A stretch of DNA of 64,000 nt, taken from positions 140,708-204,707 of the forward strand of contig NZ_JAXRUV010000006.1 of assembly GCF_034497705.1 (NCBI RefSeq). The letters are read 5' to 3'. The notes beneath the pieces are model-generated. The model worked only from the letters and a program-made list of their open reading frames with translations, had not been told where the DNA came from and searched no databases. Of the stretch, positions 50,767 through 59,233 are shown piece by piece. This stretch comes from Marinococcus luteus_A (lineage in GTDB: Bacteria; Bacillota; Bacilli; Bacillales; Marinococcaceae). Position 1 is the first letter of the stretch; every line of letters begins with the position of its first letter. A program made the position numbers and the translations under genes.

Positions 50767-52394
50767 GATTGTTCCTCCGTTTCAATATTAATTTTAATTC
50801 TGCTCTCCTCCGGCATGAACACGACTTCGTCCCCAACAACGGTTGCTTCCACCTCGGCCATTAAAATCTCTTCCGGCTTTACTTGAAAAAGATCCTTCCT
50901 GAGCACCGTGAAGTCCGCTTTATAACCGGGAGCAATCCTGCCCAGATCGTGTTCACGGCTGATTGCTCTGGCACTACCTCCAGTATACAGCTCCACGGCT
51001 TCAAAAGGAGTTAGTTTTTCTTCCGGCATATAGCCGTTATGCGTATCCCCCGGGTTTTTCCGGGCGACAGCCGCATAAATTCCGGTTCTCGGGTCTACAG
51101 ATTCAATAGGAGCGTCCGAGCTTCCCGCGCAGATGATCCCCTGATCGAGGAGCGTCTTCCAGGCGAAGGAATAATGAAGTCTTTCTCTGCCGAGACGTTC
51201 TTCGACCCAAGGGAAATCCGAAAGCACAAACCGGGGCTGCAGATCGAGTGCTACCGGCAGAGCCTTCAGCCGCTCCACCAAATCTTCCCTCGCGATTTGG
51301 ACGTGAATAATCCGGTCCCGCACCCCTTCTGGCACCGGCCAGGCTTCTAAAGCATCTATCACATATTCCAAAGCTAAATCGCCAATAGCGTGAACAGCCA
51401 CCGGCATATTTTCTTTTCTGGCTTCTGCTACGAGCTGTTTTAACTCATCTCTCGAATGGATAGCAACACCTGCTGTTTCAGGGGCATCATTATAAGGACG
51501 GCTGAGAAGGGCGGTACGTCCCCCGAGTGCTCCATCTGCAAATATTTTCATAGCGCCGAGCTCCAGACATTCATCAAGAAGACCATACGTATGGCCCTGC
51601 TGTATAAAGTCCGGAAACACTTCATGATGCACGAGAAGATGTGCCCGAAATGAAGTGGCGGCCAAAATATTTCTGAACGTATTCAATGTCCTCGTAAATC
51701 CGCCGTAGTAATTAAGATCTTCCGTATGTCCGCCGGTCAGTCCATATTGATGCATATGACTCACCGCTTTTCCAAGTGCTTCATGTAAATATTCCTCAGA
51801 CACCTCTGGAATTTCATTTTTCACTAAATCGGCGGCCTGGTCGAGCAAATAGCCTGTAGGCTCCCCGTTCCTTGATTTAACAATAATGCCGCCCTCCGGG
51901 TCCGGAGTATCTTTATCGATACCTGCAGCATCGAGGGCGCGTGTGTTAACCAATGCAGCGTGGCGGCATATCCGTGTCAGCAGTAATGGATGAGCGGGCA
52001 CTAAATCATCAAGCTCCTCCCGGTGGAAAATTTTCCGGTCAGGGAAATTGTTCTCATTCCACCCTTCTCCTATAACCCATTCTCCGGCAGGAATTTCTTT
52101 TGTTTTCTCCTTGATCAGTGCAGCCATTTCCTCCGCGGAAGTGCACTCTGACAAATCCAGCTGGATCATCGTTTCCCCCAGCCCGATCATATGTAAATGA
52201 CTGTCTGTAAAACCAGGGTACATCGCACTCCCGTTTAAATCTACCCGGCGGACAGCAGCATTTTGCAGTTCTTTTTCTATCTCTCTGAGCACCCCTGCTT
52301 TTTCAATCGTCCCGTCCGAGGTTAAAACTGCCTCGACCCGTTCTTCTTCTTTTTTCATCGTATAAATATTTCCGTTATACCAAAGTGTTTTCAC
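50763..52394 (-). CDS. ytcJ: Amidohydrolase family 3 metal-dependent hydrolase (YtcJ-like)
   Basis: The 543-residue protein is a TIM-barrel amidohydrolase of the YtcJ/N-substituted formamide deformylase group. The metal motif MYPGFTDSHLHMIGLG (HxH, about residues 66-68), AMKIFADGALGGRTALLSRP, a His in PVAVHAIGDLALEYV and a terminal SSDAPIESVDPRTGIYAAVA are typical. The substrate is unknown. Its stop overlaps the sppA start by four bases (ATGA), implying coupled translation with a protease of no evident functional link. Confidence 0.88.
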   Translation of the reverse strand: MKTLWYNGNIYTMKKEEERVEAVLTSDGTIEKAGVLREIEKELQNAAVRRVDLNGSAMYPGFTDSHLHMIGLGETMIQLDLSECTSAEEMAALIKEKTKEIPAGEWVIGEGWNENNFPDRKIFHREELDDLVPAHPLLLTRICRHAALVNTRALDAAGIDKDTPDPEGGIIVKSRNGEPTGYLLDQAADLVKNEIPEVSEEYLHEALGKAVSHMHQYGLTGGHTEDLNYYGGFTRTLNTFRNILAATSFRAHLLVHHEVFPDFIQQGHTYGLLDECLELGAMKIFADGALGGRTALLSRPYNDAPETAGVAIHSRDELKQLVAEARKENMPVAVHAIGDLALEYVIDALEAWPVPEGVRDRIIHVQIAREDLVERLKALPVALDLQPRFVLSDFPWVEERLGRERLHYSFAWKTLLDQGIICAGSSDAPIESVDPRTGIYAAVARKNPGDTHNGYMPEEKLTPFEAVELYTGGSARAISREHDLGRIAPGYKADFTVLRKDLFQVKPEEILMAEVEATVVGDEVVFMPEESRIKINIETEEQS

Positions 52395-52492
52395 AGCATT
52401 AACCGCCTCTCCTTTTTACGAACGAATTCCCGTTTTGTTTCAATTTTTTCAAAATTTCATTCTAAACCATTTTCACAAGCGAAAAAAGCTCT

Positions 52493-53698
52493 TTAAAGAA
52501 GGTCTTCAAACTCTTCTTTTCCACTTTTCACATTAGATACAGAAATCACTTTCGTTTCAGCTATCGCTTCTTCAAACAATTCCTCTTTATTCAGGCGTTT
52601 TTCATACTTATAGACTAAACCAATTTTTGGTTTGGTGGCGGGACTGGCCGGTTGAAACACAGTACAGCAATCTTCATATGGTCGCACAGAAATATCATAG
52701 GTGCCTATACGCTTAGCCATGCTGATGATTTCTTCTTTGTCCATAGCAATCAGCGGCCGAAGCACCGGCACACTCGTTACTTCGTTGATAACATTCATAC
52801 TTTCAAGCGTCTGGGAAGCTACCTGCCCCAGGCTTTCGCCATTTACTACTGCTCTGGCATCTTCCTTCTCCGCAATTTTGGTTACTATTTCAAGCATCGC
52901 TCTTCTTGTAATCGTCATCGTATGGTCATCGGGCACCTGCCTTCGGATAGCTTCCTGAACACGGGTAAATGGCACCACGTGAAGATTGATACTCCCTCCA
53001 AAACGGCTGAGAACTCGTGCAATATCTTCTACTTTTTGTTTCGCCCGTTCGTTTGTATATGGCGGACTATGAAAGTGAACTGCCTCGATCGTTACTCCGC
53101 GCTTCATGGCTAAATATGCAGCGGCCGGACTGTCTATGCCTCCGGAAAGCATACTGACTACTTTTCCACCAGTGCCTGTAGGCAGTCCCCCTGCTCCGTT
53201 AATACGCCCGCAGCTCACATAAGCTCCCTGCTCGCGAACGTCAATTTCCACGGTTACTTCCGGATTCTTCACGTCCACCCCTACGTCTTCGGCATGATGG
53301 AGGATATAACTGCCGACGCTTGGAGCTAGCTTAGTGGAATGAATAGGAAAATCTTTATTGGATCTTCTTGCTTCCACCTTAAACGTGGTTTTTCTACCCT
53401 TGTATTCCGAAAACATTTGATAGGCCGTCTGCTGTATCTCCTCTTCTGATAAGTCTGCTTTTCTCGCATAGCTGATAGAGGAGATTCCAAATACCGGCTT
53501 TACTGCTTCAATGACTTCTTCAGCAGGTTCCCCGAGCAGATTAATCGCAATACGTCCGTAAGTACGCCGCACTTCACAGTGGGGGAAACCTTTCACCGCG
53601 TGATCAATGTTTTCTCTTAACTGCCGCTCGAATTCTTTTCGGTTTTTTCCTTTTAAAGCAAGTTCGCCGAAGCGAATTAATAAATATTCTTCTCTCAT
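52493..53698 (-). CDS. thiI: tRNA 4-thiouridine synthase ThiI
   Basis: ThiI (401 residues, equal to B. subtilis) puts sulfur on U8 of tRNAs and serves thiazole synthesis in some bacteria. It has an N-terminal ferredoxin-like and THUMP region (LLIRFGELALKGKNRKEFER, about 5-160) and the PP-loop VVSMLSGGIDSPAAAYLAMK (about 180-199), then YEDCCTVFQPASPATKPK. There is no C-terminal rhodanese domain, so sulfur is expected directly from the cysteine desulfurase NifZ, whose gene overlaps it. The ATG at 53696-53698 overlaps the nifZ stop. Confidence 0.96.
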   Translation of the reverse strand: MREEYLLIRFGELALKGKNRKEFERQLRENIDHAVKGFPHCEVRRTYGRIAINLLGEPAEEVIEAVKPVFGISSISYARKADLSEEEIQQTAYQMFSEYKGRKTTFKVEARRSNKDFPIHSTKLAPSVGSYILHHAEDVGVDVKNPEVTVEIDVREQGAYVSCGRINGAGGLPTGTGGKVVSMLSGGIDSPAAAYLAMKRGVTIEAVHFHSPPYTNERAKQKVEDIARVLSRFGGSINLHVVPFTRVQEAIRRQVPDDHTMTITRRAMLEIVTKIAEKEDARAVVNGESLGQVASQTLESMNVINEVTSVPVLRPLIAMDKEEIISMAKRIGTYDISVRPYEDCCTVFQPASPATKPKIGLVYKYEKRLNKEELFEEAIAETKVISVSNVKSGKEEFEDLL

Positions 53699-54840
53699 TG
53701 CTGTTCCTCCATAACCTTTTTCAACTGTGGCAGCACTTCTTCGCACATGCTGCATAAATGAGCGGATTCCTCTTTCTTTGTGTCCGCTGTAAAACTTATT
53801 CTAACAGCACTTTCCGCAAGTTTCCGTTCTCCCGAAGCAGCCAGAATGACGGCCGATGGCTCCGAGTTTTTCGAAGCACATGCTGTTTTGGTGGAAATGG
53901 AAGCTCCCCTCTCCGCGAGTGCTTCAACGAGCACTTCTGGTTTTATTCCGGGGAAGGAAACATTTAATATGAACGGAGATCCTCCGGAAAAAGGAGAGTT
54001 GATCACTCCGCCGCTTTCCCGCAGCCGTTCAGCGGTCCACCATTTAATTTCTTCAATTCTGCTGCTGTTCGCAGCATAGCTTTCTTTTGCCAGACGAAGT
54101 GCCTTGGCCATAGCTGCAGCACCTGCTGTATTCTCTGTCCCTGAACGGAGCCCGCTTTCCTGACCGCCTCCGTGTATTAAAGGCTCCAGCACCGTTCCTG
54201 GATGCTTATACAACAGTCCCGTGCCTTTTAATCCATGGAATTTATGAGCGGACACCGTAACAAAATCCAGTCCCGCTTTTTCAATATTTAATGGGATTTT
54301 GGCCGCACCCTGTACGTAATCTGTATGAAAATAAATACCTGTGTAGGAAGAGAGTATTTTTCCGATTGCCTCGATAGGCTGTACTGCACCGGTTTCACTG
54401 TTTGTATGACCGATTGTAACAAGGATAGTATCCGGCTCTAATGCCTTAGGCAAATCCTCTATCATTATACGACCGTCTCTACCCACCGGCAGGTATGTTA
54501 CCCGATACCCTTTTTCTTCTAAATGGACACAGGTTTCCATCACTGATGGATGTTCCACGGCCGTTGTTATAATATGACGGCCAAGATTTTTTCTCGCCTC
54601 TGCGACTCCTTTTAATACCATATTATTTCCTTCCGTACCACCGCTCGTGAAAAAGCAGCGCTCTGGTTCCACGTTTAACTCCCTGGCGATCTGGCTTCTC
54701 GCAGCTTCAAGCAGGCGTTCAGCTTCGCCGCCCTTATGGTGAAATGAAGAAGGGTTGGCAAAATAGCTTTCGGACGCTTTCCTGTATGCACTCAGCACTT
54801 CCTCGTATGGCTGGGTGGTCGCACTGTTATCAAAATACAT
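53695..54840 (-). CDS. nifZ: Cysteine desulfurase NifZ, partner of ThiI
   Basis: NifZ (381 residues) is a PLP-dependent class V aminotransferase-fold desulfurase that supplies sulfur to ThiI. Motifs are MYFDNSATTQPYEEVL, FTSGGTEGNNMVLKG, the PLP Lys in VSAHKFHGLKGTGLLY (about 199), GGGQESGLRSGTENTAG, and the mobile catalytic Cys in STKTACASKNSEPS (about 320). The ATG at 54838-54840 gives the B. subtilis length with GGAGG nine bases upstream. Dedicated pairing with thiI separates it from the iron-sulfur desulfurases IscS and SufS. Confidence 0.95.
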   Translation of the reverse strand: MYFDNSATTQPYEEVLSAYRKASESYFANPSSFHHKGGEAERLLEAARSQIARELNVEPERCFFTSGGTEGNNMVLKGVAEARKNLGRHIITTAVEHPSVMETCVHLEEKGYRVTYLPVGRDGRIMIEDLPKALEPDTILVTIGHTNSETGAVQPIEAIGKILSSYTGIYFHTDYVQGAAKIPLNIEKAGLDFVTVSAHKFHGLKGTGLLYKHPGTVLEPLIHGGGQESGLRSGTENTAGAAAMAKALRLAKESYAANSSRIEEIKWWTAERLRESGGVINSPFSGGSPFILNVSFPGIKPEVLVEALAERGASISTKTACASKNSEPSAVILAASGERKLAESAVRISFTADTKKEESAHLCSMCEEVLPQLKKVMEEQQ

Positions 54841-54872
54841 TTTCAAATTCCTCCCAGCATTCACTAATATCA

Positions 54873-54902
54873 TAAAAAAGAAGCCTGAGTTCAGGCTTCT
54901 TA
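54873..54902 (-). terminator. Terminator after ezrA
   Basis: AAGAAGCCTGA-ACTCAGGCTTCTT followed by TTTTATG on the minus strand, between ezrA and nifZ. Confidence 0.9.
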
Positions 54903-54918
54903 ACTATTTGCTTGTCGA

Positions 54919-56628
54919 TTATGCCTCTGTCAGCTGCATGTCAGACTCCTGCAGAACCTCTGTTACAAACCGGTCATCCATTTTCCGCACAGACGATGAA
55001 GCCACCTGCAGGGCATGCTCATACTGGCCTTTGCGAAAAGCACTCTCTGCTTCTTTCAGGCTTTGGTCGAGTTCAGCCTCTTTGCTGCGGTATAAATTTC
55101 CGCGCTGGATGATACGTTCGGTCATCAACGCCTGCTCTTCCATACGCCGAAGCATTGTGGAAACAGTGCGGACACTCTCTTCTGCCTGAGCTACCGTTTC
55201 ACGCACCTGCGACATTTCAAGCGGCGTTTCAGAAAGGGCCGCAGCAGCATGAGCAATTTTATCATCCGCTGATTCTTTTTCATTCAAAAGTATTGGCGGA
55301 AGCTTAGGAAGCCTTGTACGCTGCATTCTCATTTCTTCGATGCGGTTCTGGCGTTTTAGCTCCTCAAGTGTTTCCATTGCCTGTGTTTCATCTTTTCGGA
55401 GTACGCCGAGCTGGCTCTCTGCTTCCAGAATTCCCGACTCAACTTCTTCCTGCTTTTCAAGAATTTGTTTTAATTCCATCTCAATATGCGTAAAGGAATG
55501 TTCTTTGTTTTCTTTTTGCTCCTGTAATTGTAATACGCTCTTTCTAATTCCATCAACCTGTCGTTTTGATGAAGCAATCAAATGGTCTGTTTCCGACGGA
55601 ATCCGGTAGTTGGCTTCAATAAATTCTTTTTCTACTAACAGCGTCTGCATCCGCGTCGATAACTGTTCTCTGCCTTCATGAACCTGAGGAAGTAGACGCT
55701 CGACCTCGGCACGGGCTTCCACTTCCTCTTCAAGAATGCGGTACACTTCTTCATTGTAGGCATCCATTTCACCGAGGCGTTCTGCAACCCCTTCAAGGTC
55801 CAGGTTTTCAATCCGCGTCTGCAGTTGCTCAGCCTCTGCTTCGTTTTCATTCAGTCGTTGTTCAAATGCAAAAGCATCCATGGGGTATCCCTGCTCTTCC
55901 ATTTCATACAGTCCGGCGCGCAGAGATTTCCACTCCTCCGGCAGACGCCGCCGTACTTTTGCAAGCATGTCTGGGACCGCATAAAGCGATGCTTCTTCAC
56001 GTTCTAAATCTTCATCGAGCTTCTCTCTGAGCTGTTTGGCTTCAGATTGATTCCCCTGCTCCACCGCTTCATAAAAAGCTTCAAAAGAAGACTGGAGGTC
56101 ACGCATGTGCTGATCAAAAAGCGGGGCTGTCTTGCCGAGCGTGTGCCAGTTCTGGGAAACAAAACGTTTTATTTCTTCATATTTCTGTTCCGACTCTTCA
56201 ATGCCGCGGCGGTTCTCAGATTCATTATGTACCAGCTCTTCTATTTCCAGAAAGATATTATTGATTTCCCCTTCGATACTGGCTAGCTGTGTATCTACGG
56301 CAGCAGTAATCTCTGAAGCCTGACTGAATTTGTACTTGTCTGCTTTTTCTTCCGCATCATAAAGAGCCTTTTCAATATCCGGCAGATGTTTTCCCACGAT
56401 TTCGTCCCAGTCTTTGCGCCATGATTCAAACTTTTCTTCTGTTTCTCCCGACATTGTCATGCCCTTGACCCGCGCAATCTCTTCAGCTACAGGCTGGTCC
56501 GCCAAATTCGCCCTTGCATCCTCCAGGCGGTCTACTTCCCGGTAAATGCGTCTGCGTCCCCATGCTCCATATATGACAAACGCGGCGATAATGATAACCA
56601 GAACTATAATTACAATTGTTGTCGCCAA
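54919..56628 (-). CDS. ezrA: Septation ring formation regulator EzrA
   Basis: EzrA (569 residues) is a membrane-anchored inhibitor and modulator of FtsZ ring formation and links the ring to peptidoglycan enzymes. One N-terminal transmembrane helix (about 2-21, ATTIVIIVLVIIIAAFVIYG) is followed by spectrin-like coiled coil throughout, including FESWRKDWDEIVGKHLPDIE. The length is close to B. subtilis EzrA (562). I chose the TTG at 56626-56628 because GGAG is eight bases upstream; the GTG three codons earlier has no room for a binding site. It is divergent from hisJ. Confidence 0.94.
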   Translation of the reverse strand: MATTIVIIVLVIIIAAFVIYGAWGRRRIYREVDRLEDARANLADQPVAEEIARVKGMTMSGETEEKFESWRKDWDEIVGKHLPDIEKALYDAEEKADKYKFSQASEITAAVDTQLASIEGEINNIFLEIEELVHNESENRRGIEESEQKYEEIKRFVSQNWHTLGKTAPLFDQHMRDLQSSFEAFYEAVEQGNQSEAKQLREKLDEDLEREEASLYAVPDMLAKVRRRLPEEWKSLRAGLYEMEEQGYPMDAFAFEQRLNENEAEAEQLQTRIENLDLEGVAERLGEMDAYNEEVYRILEEEVEARAEVERLLPQVHEGREQLSTRMQTLLVEKEFIEANYRIPSETDHLIASSKRQVDGIRKSVLQLQEQKENKEHSFTHIEMELKQILEKQEEVESGILEAESQLGVLRKDETQAMETLEELKRQNRIEEMRMQRTRLPKLPPILLNEKESADDKIAHAAAALSETPLEMSQVRETVAQAEESVRTVSTMLRRMEEQALMTERIIQRGNLYRSKEAELDQSLKEAESAFRKGQYEHALQVASSSVRKMDDRFVTEVLQESDMQLTEA

Positions 56629-56896
56629 ATTCCTCACTCCAGTTTTCCCCGCTGTGCATCCTTGTTTTTCAATAATTTACACGTTATGGGTTACTTATAC
56701 TGATCTCATACTTTATGTGCACGAACGTACTCAAAATATTTTTTAAACTATGTTTGCTCTAACTTATGATAACATGTAAACGCAGTGATTGTTATATGAC
56801 GATAAAGAAAATTTCGAGAAAATCCATTTTCCTTATTTCTTAATTCCGCCAACCCCATTTTAATAATATTTTCCACAAAACAAGGAGTTTATACCT

Positions 56897-57715
56897 ATGA
56901 CAATTACTCGTGACGGCCACATTCACTCCCCCTTCTGTCCGCACGGAAGCAGGGACTCATTTCACGACTATATTGAAGCTTGTATCAAAAACGGAATAAA
57001 AACGATCAGTTTTACCGAGCACGCTCCTCTTCCCGAAGGTTTTACAGATCCTGTACCGGATAAAGACAGTGCCATGCCGCTTGCACAACTCGATAAGTAC
57101 CTCCATGATTTAAATGACCTTCAGTCAGAATACCATAGCGATATTTCTATTAAAAAAGGACTTGAAGTAGATTTTATTGAAGGATTTGAGAAAAATACAG
57201 AGCAGTTTATGAACACGTACGGCCCTGAGCTTGAAGATTGCATTCTTTCCTCTCACTTCATTAAAATAAACAGTGAATATATATGTATAGATTTTTCTCC
57301 GGATCATTTTGACCGCTACATTCGTCTAAGCGGATCACCGCAAAAAGCAGCGGAATTGTACTATAGTGCCGTTCTCCGCTCCACTCAGGCTCACCTTGGG
57401 AAATACGCACCGAACAGAATCGGGCATATGACTCTTATTCGGAAGTTTCATAGAAATTACGAATATGATTTTCTTGATCAAAATGCTATTGAAGCTATTT
57501 TGCAGGAGGTTAAATCCAGAGGGTTTGAACTTGATGTGAACGGTGCCGGGACAATGAAAGAACGGTGCCTCGAGCCATACCCGCATCCCTCGGTAATACA
57601 ATCGGCATTAAGGATGGGGATACCGCTTGTATACGGCTCCGATGCCCACGCTTCTTCGGGGCTGCTCGCGGGCAGTAACGATATTTCAGCTCTTGCAGGG
57701 GAGCAACTACGATAA
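56897..57715 (+). CDS. hisJ: Histidinol-phosphatase, PHP family
   Basis: The 272-residue PHP enzyme dephosphorylates histidinol phosphate, the penultimate step of histidine synthesis. Metal ligands are visible in TRDGHIHSPFCPHGSRDSFH (HxH), SFTEHAPLPEG, GLEVDFIEG, SSHFIK, GHMTLIRKF and the late YGSDAHASS. The ATG has AAGGAGT nine bases upstream. It stands apart from any his operon, as in Bacillus, and is followed by the sulfoxide reductase gene 16 bases downstream. The 268-base gap to ezrA is AT-rich and holds promoters for both directions, but no clear box stands out. Confidence 0.93.
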   Translation: MTITRDGHIHSPFCPHGSRDSFHDYIEACIKNGIKTISFTEHAPLPEGFTDPVPDKDSAMPLAQLDKYLHDLNDLQSEYHSDISIKKGLEVDFIEGFEKNTEQFMNTYGPELEDCILSSHFIKINSEYICIDFSPDHFDRYIRLSGSPQKAAELYYSAVLRSTQAHLGKYAPNRIGHMTLIRKFHRNYEYDFLDQNAIEAILQEVKSRGFELDVNGAGTMKERCLEPYPHPSVIQSALRMGIPLVYGSDAHASSGLLAGSNDISALAGEQLR

Positions 57716-57731
57716 TGAAAGAGGGATCTTC

Positions 57732-58238
57732 ATGTCTTTTCAACCAGTTTCTTATGACTCATCTTTAGAGAAAAGCTACCACACATTATGCCAGCAGGCG
57801 AAAGCATTATTTTCAGACGAGAACAATCACACCGCCAATTTGGCTAACGCCTCCGCTTTGCTTAACCAATTTTTGTCCAACGTAAACTGGGTTGGCTTCT
57901 ACATTTGGAGCGAAACAGAAAATGAACTGGTTCTCGGCCCATTCCAGGGACTGCCTGCCTGCAATCGCATCACCCCGGGAAAGGGAGTTTGCGGCACAGC
58001 TTACCAGAAAAAACAGACGGTCCGCGTGGAGGATGTGCATGCCTTTCCGGGCCACATCGCATGTGATGCTGCCAGCCAGTCAGAAATAGTAGTTCCGTTG
58101 TTCACCCCTGAGGGGGATGTTTACGGCGTGCTCGACATTGACAGCCCTGTACTGAACCGTTTTTCTGAACAGGAAGAGGCCTTCCTTCGTCAGTTTGCCG
58201 ATGAAATTGAAAACGCACTTTTTCCACCTGAAAATTAA
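57732..58238 (+). CDS. Free methionine-(R)-sulfoxide reductase, GAF domain
   Basis: The 168-residue GAF-domain protein (B. subtilis YtsP type) reduces free methionine-(R)-sulfoxide. The three conserved cysteines are in FQGLPACNRITPGKGVCGTA and FPGHIACDAASQSEIVVPLF, the diagnostic fRMsr pattern rather than that of a cyclic-nucleotide GAF. The ATG at 57732-57734 has AAAGAGG eight bases upstream; a longer frame starting 35 codons earlier overlaps hisJ. It lies in a two-gene unit with hisJ and ends in a strong terminator. Confidence 0.93.
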   Translation: MSFQPVSYDSSLEKSYHTLCQQAKALFSDENNHTANLANASALLNQFLSNVNWVGFYIWSETENELVLGPFQGLPACNRITPGKGVCGTAYQKKQTVRVEDVHAFPGHIACDAASQSEIVVPLFTPEGDVYGVLDIDSPVLNRFSEQEEAFLRQFADEIENALFPPEN

Positions 58239-58246
58239 CATCCTCC

Positions 58247-58283
58247 GCCGGGCAAGCTTAAATTAAGATTGCCCGGCTTTTTT
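58247..58283 (+). terminator. Terminator after the fRMsr gene
   Basis: GCCGGGCAA...TTGCCCGGC followed by TTTTTTATT on the plus strand. Confidence 0.92.
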
Positions 58284-58339
58284 ATTTCCTACGGAAATTT
58301 TCAATTAATTTTTATTTAAATCTTCCCAGCCCAAACATA

Positions 58340-58368
58340 TTGACTTGCCATTACCTAGAAGTTATAAT
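58340..58368 (+). promoter_or_regulatory. Strong sigma-A promoter for rpsD
   Basis: TTGACT (58340-58345), exactly 17 bases, TATAAT (58363-58368). It gives a leader of about 185 bases. Confidence 0.88.
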
Positions 58369-58374
58369 GACGGT

Positions 58375-58560
58375 TGTGTAAAAGACAGCCTGGGCAAGCC
58401 TTGCATGTGCTTTCCATTTTGCTCCTTGCTTTCAAGCAAGGTGTGTTGCGTAACCCCTAGCTGTCGGGGCGAAGACATACGAGGGCAAAATGAGCATGAC
58501 GGGAGATTCGCCAACAGTGTTTTTATACCAAAATTTGTTTTAATAGAGGAGGATGCCATT
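58375..58560 (+). promoter_or_regulatory. S4-type autoregulatory leader of rpsD
   Basis: A stem CATTTTGCTC (58415-58424) with GGGCAAAATG (58483-58492) encloses two hairpins, CTTGCTT/AAGCAAG (58425-58441) and CCCC/GGGG (58454-58468), forming a three-way junction. B. subtilis rpsD is autoregulated by S4 binding its leader, and this fits. The fold was read by eye. Confidence 0.7.
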
Positions 58561-59163
58561 ATGGCACGCTATACAGGTCCAACCTGGAAAAAGTCCCGCC
58601 GCTTCGGCATCTCTCTCAGTGGTACAGGAAAAGAACTCGAAAAACGTCCTTATCCGCCGGGAGAGCATGGTCCAACGCAGCGCAGAAAATTATCCGAATA
58701 CGGTGTTCAGCTGCAGGAAAAACAGAAGCTTCGTTTCATGTACAACTTAAATGAGCGCCAATTCCTGCGCACATTTAACATCGCTGGCAAATTGCCTGGT
58801 GTACACGGCGAAAACTTCCTGATTCTACTTGAATCCCGTCTCGATAACCTTGTTTATCGTCTCGGTCTTTCCCGCACGCGCCGCGGTGCACGCCAGCTGG
58901 TTAACCACGGCCACATCACTGTAGACGGTAATCGTGTAGATATCCCGTCTTACCGCGTAGAGCCAGGAAAAACCATCAGTGTTCGTGAAAAATCCCGCAA
59001 CATGAGCGCTATCCAGGACGCACTTGAAGCTAATTCTTTCGTTCCGGAATATCTCACGTTTGATGCTGACAACCTTCAGGGCACGTACAGTCGCTATCCT
59101 GAACGTTCTGAGCTTCCTGCGGAAATTTCCGAAGCACTAATCGTTGAGTACTACTCTCGTTAA
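58561..59163 (+). CDS. rpsD: 30S ribosomal protein S4
   Basis: S4 (200 residues, equal to B. subtilis) is a primary 16S rRNA binder that nucleates 30S assembly. It starts MARYTGPTWKKSRRFGISLS, contains EKRPYPPGEHGPTQRRKLSE, and has the S4 RNA-binding fold ESRLDNLVYRLGLSRTRRGA with RQLVNHGHITVDGNRVDIPS. The ATG has GAGGAGG eight bases upstream; the frame is open further upstream only through the structured leader. It is a single-gene unit in the usual place beside tyrS. Confidence 0.98.
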   Translation: MARYTGPTWKKSRRFGISLSGTGKELEKRPYPPGEHGPTQRRKLSEYGVQLQEKQKLRFMYNLNERQFLRTFNIAGKLPGVHGENFLILLESRLDNLVYRLGLSRTRRGARQLVNHGHITVDGNRVDIPSYRVEPGKTISVREKSRNMSAIQDALEANSFVPEYLTFDADNLQGTYSRYPERSELPAEISEALIVEYYSR

Positions 59164-59167
59164 TAGT

Positions 59168-59205
59168 AAAAATCCCGTGCAGATAGATATCTGCACGGGA
59201 TTTTT
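59168..59205. terminator. Bidirectional terminator between rpsD and tyrS
   Basis: AATCCCGTGCAGATA...TATCTGCACGGGATT is flanked by A and T runs, so it serves rpsD (plus) and tyrS (minus). Confidence 0.92.
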
Positions 59206-59233
59206 ATGTTTGTCCGGTTTTTTCAGCCGGCTT

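Noticed and set aside
56770..56800. cre-like word TGTAAACGC upstream of hisJ
   Set aside because: Only the left half matches and hisJ is not an expected CcpA target.
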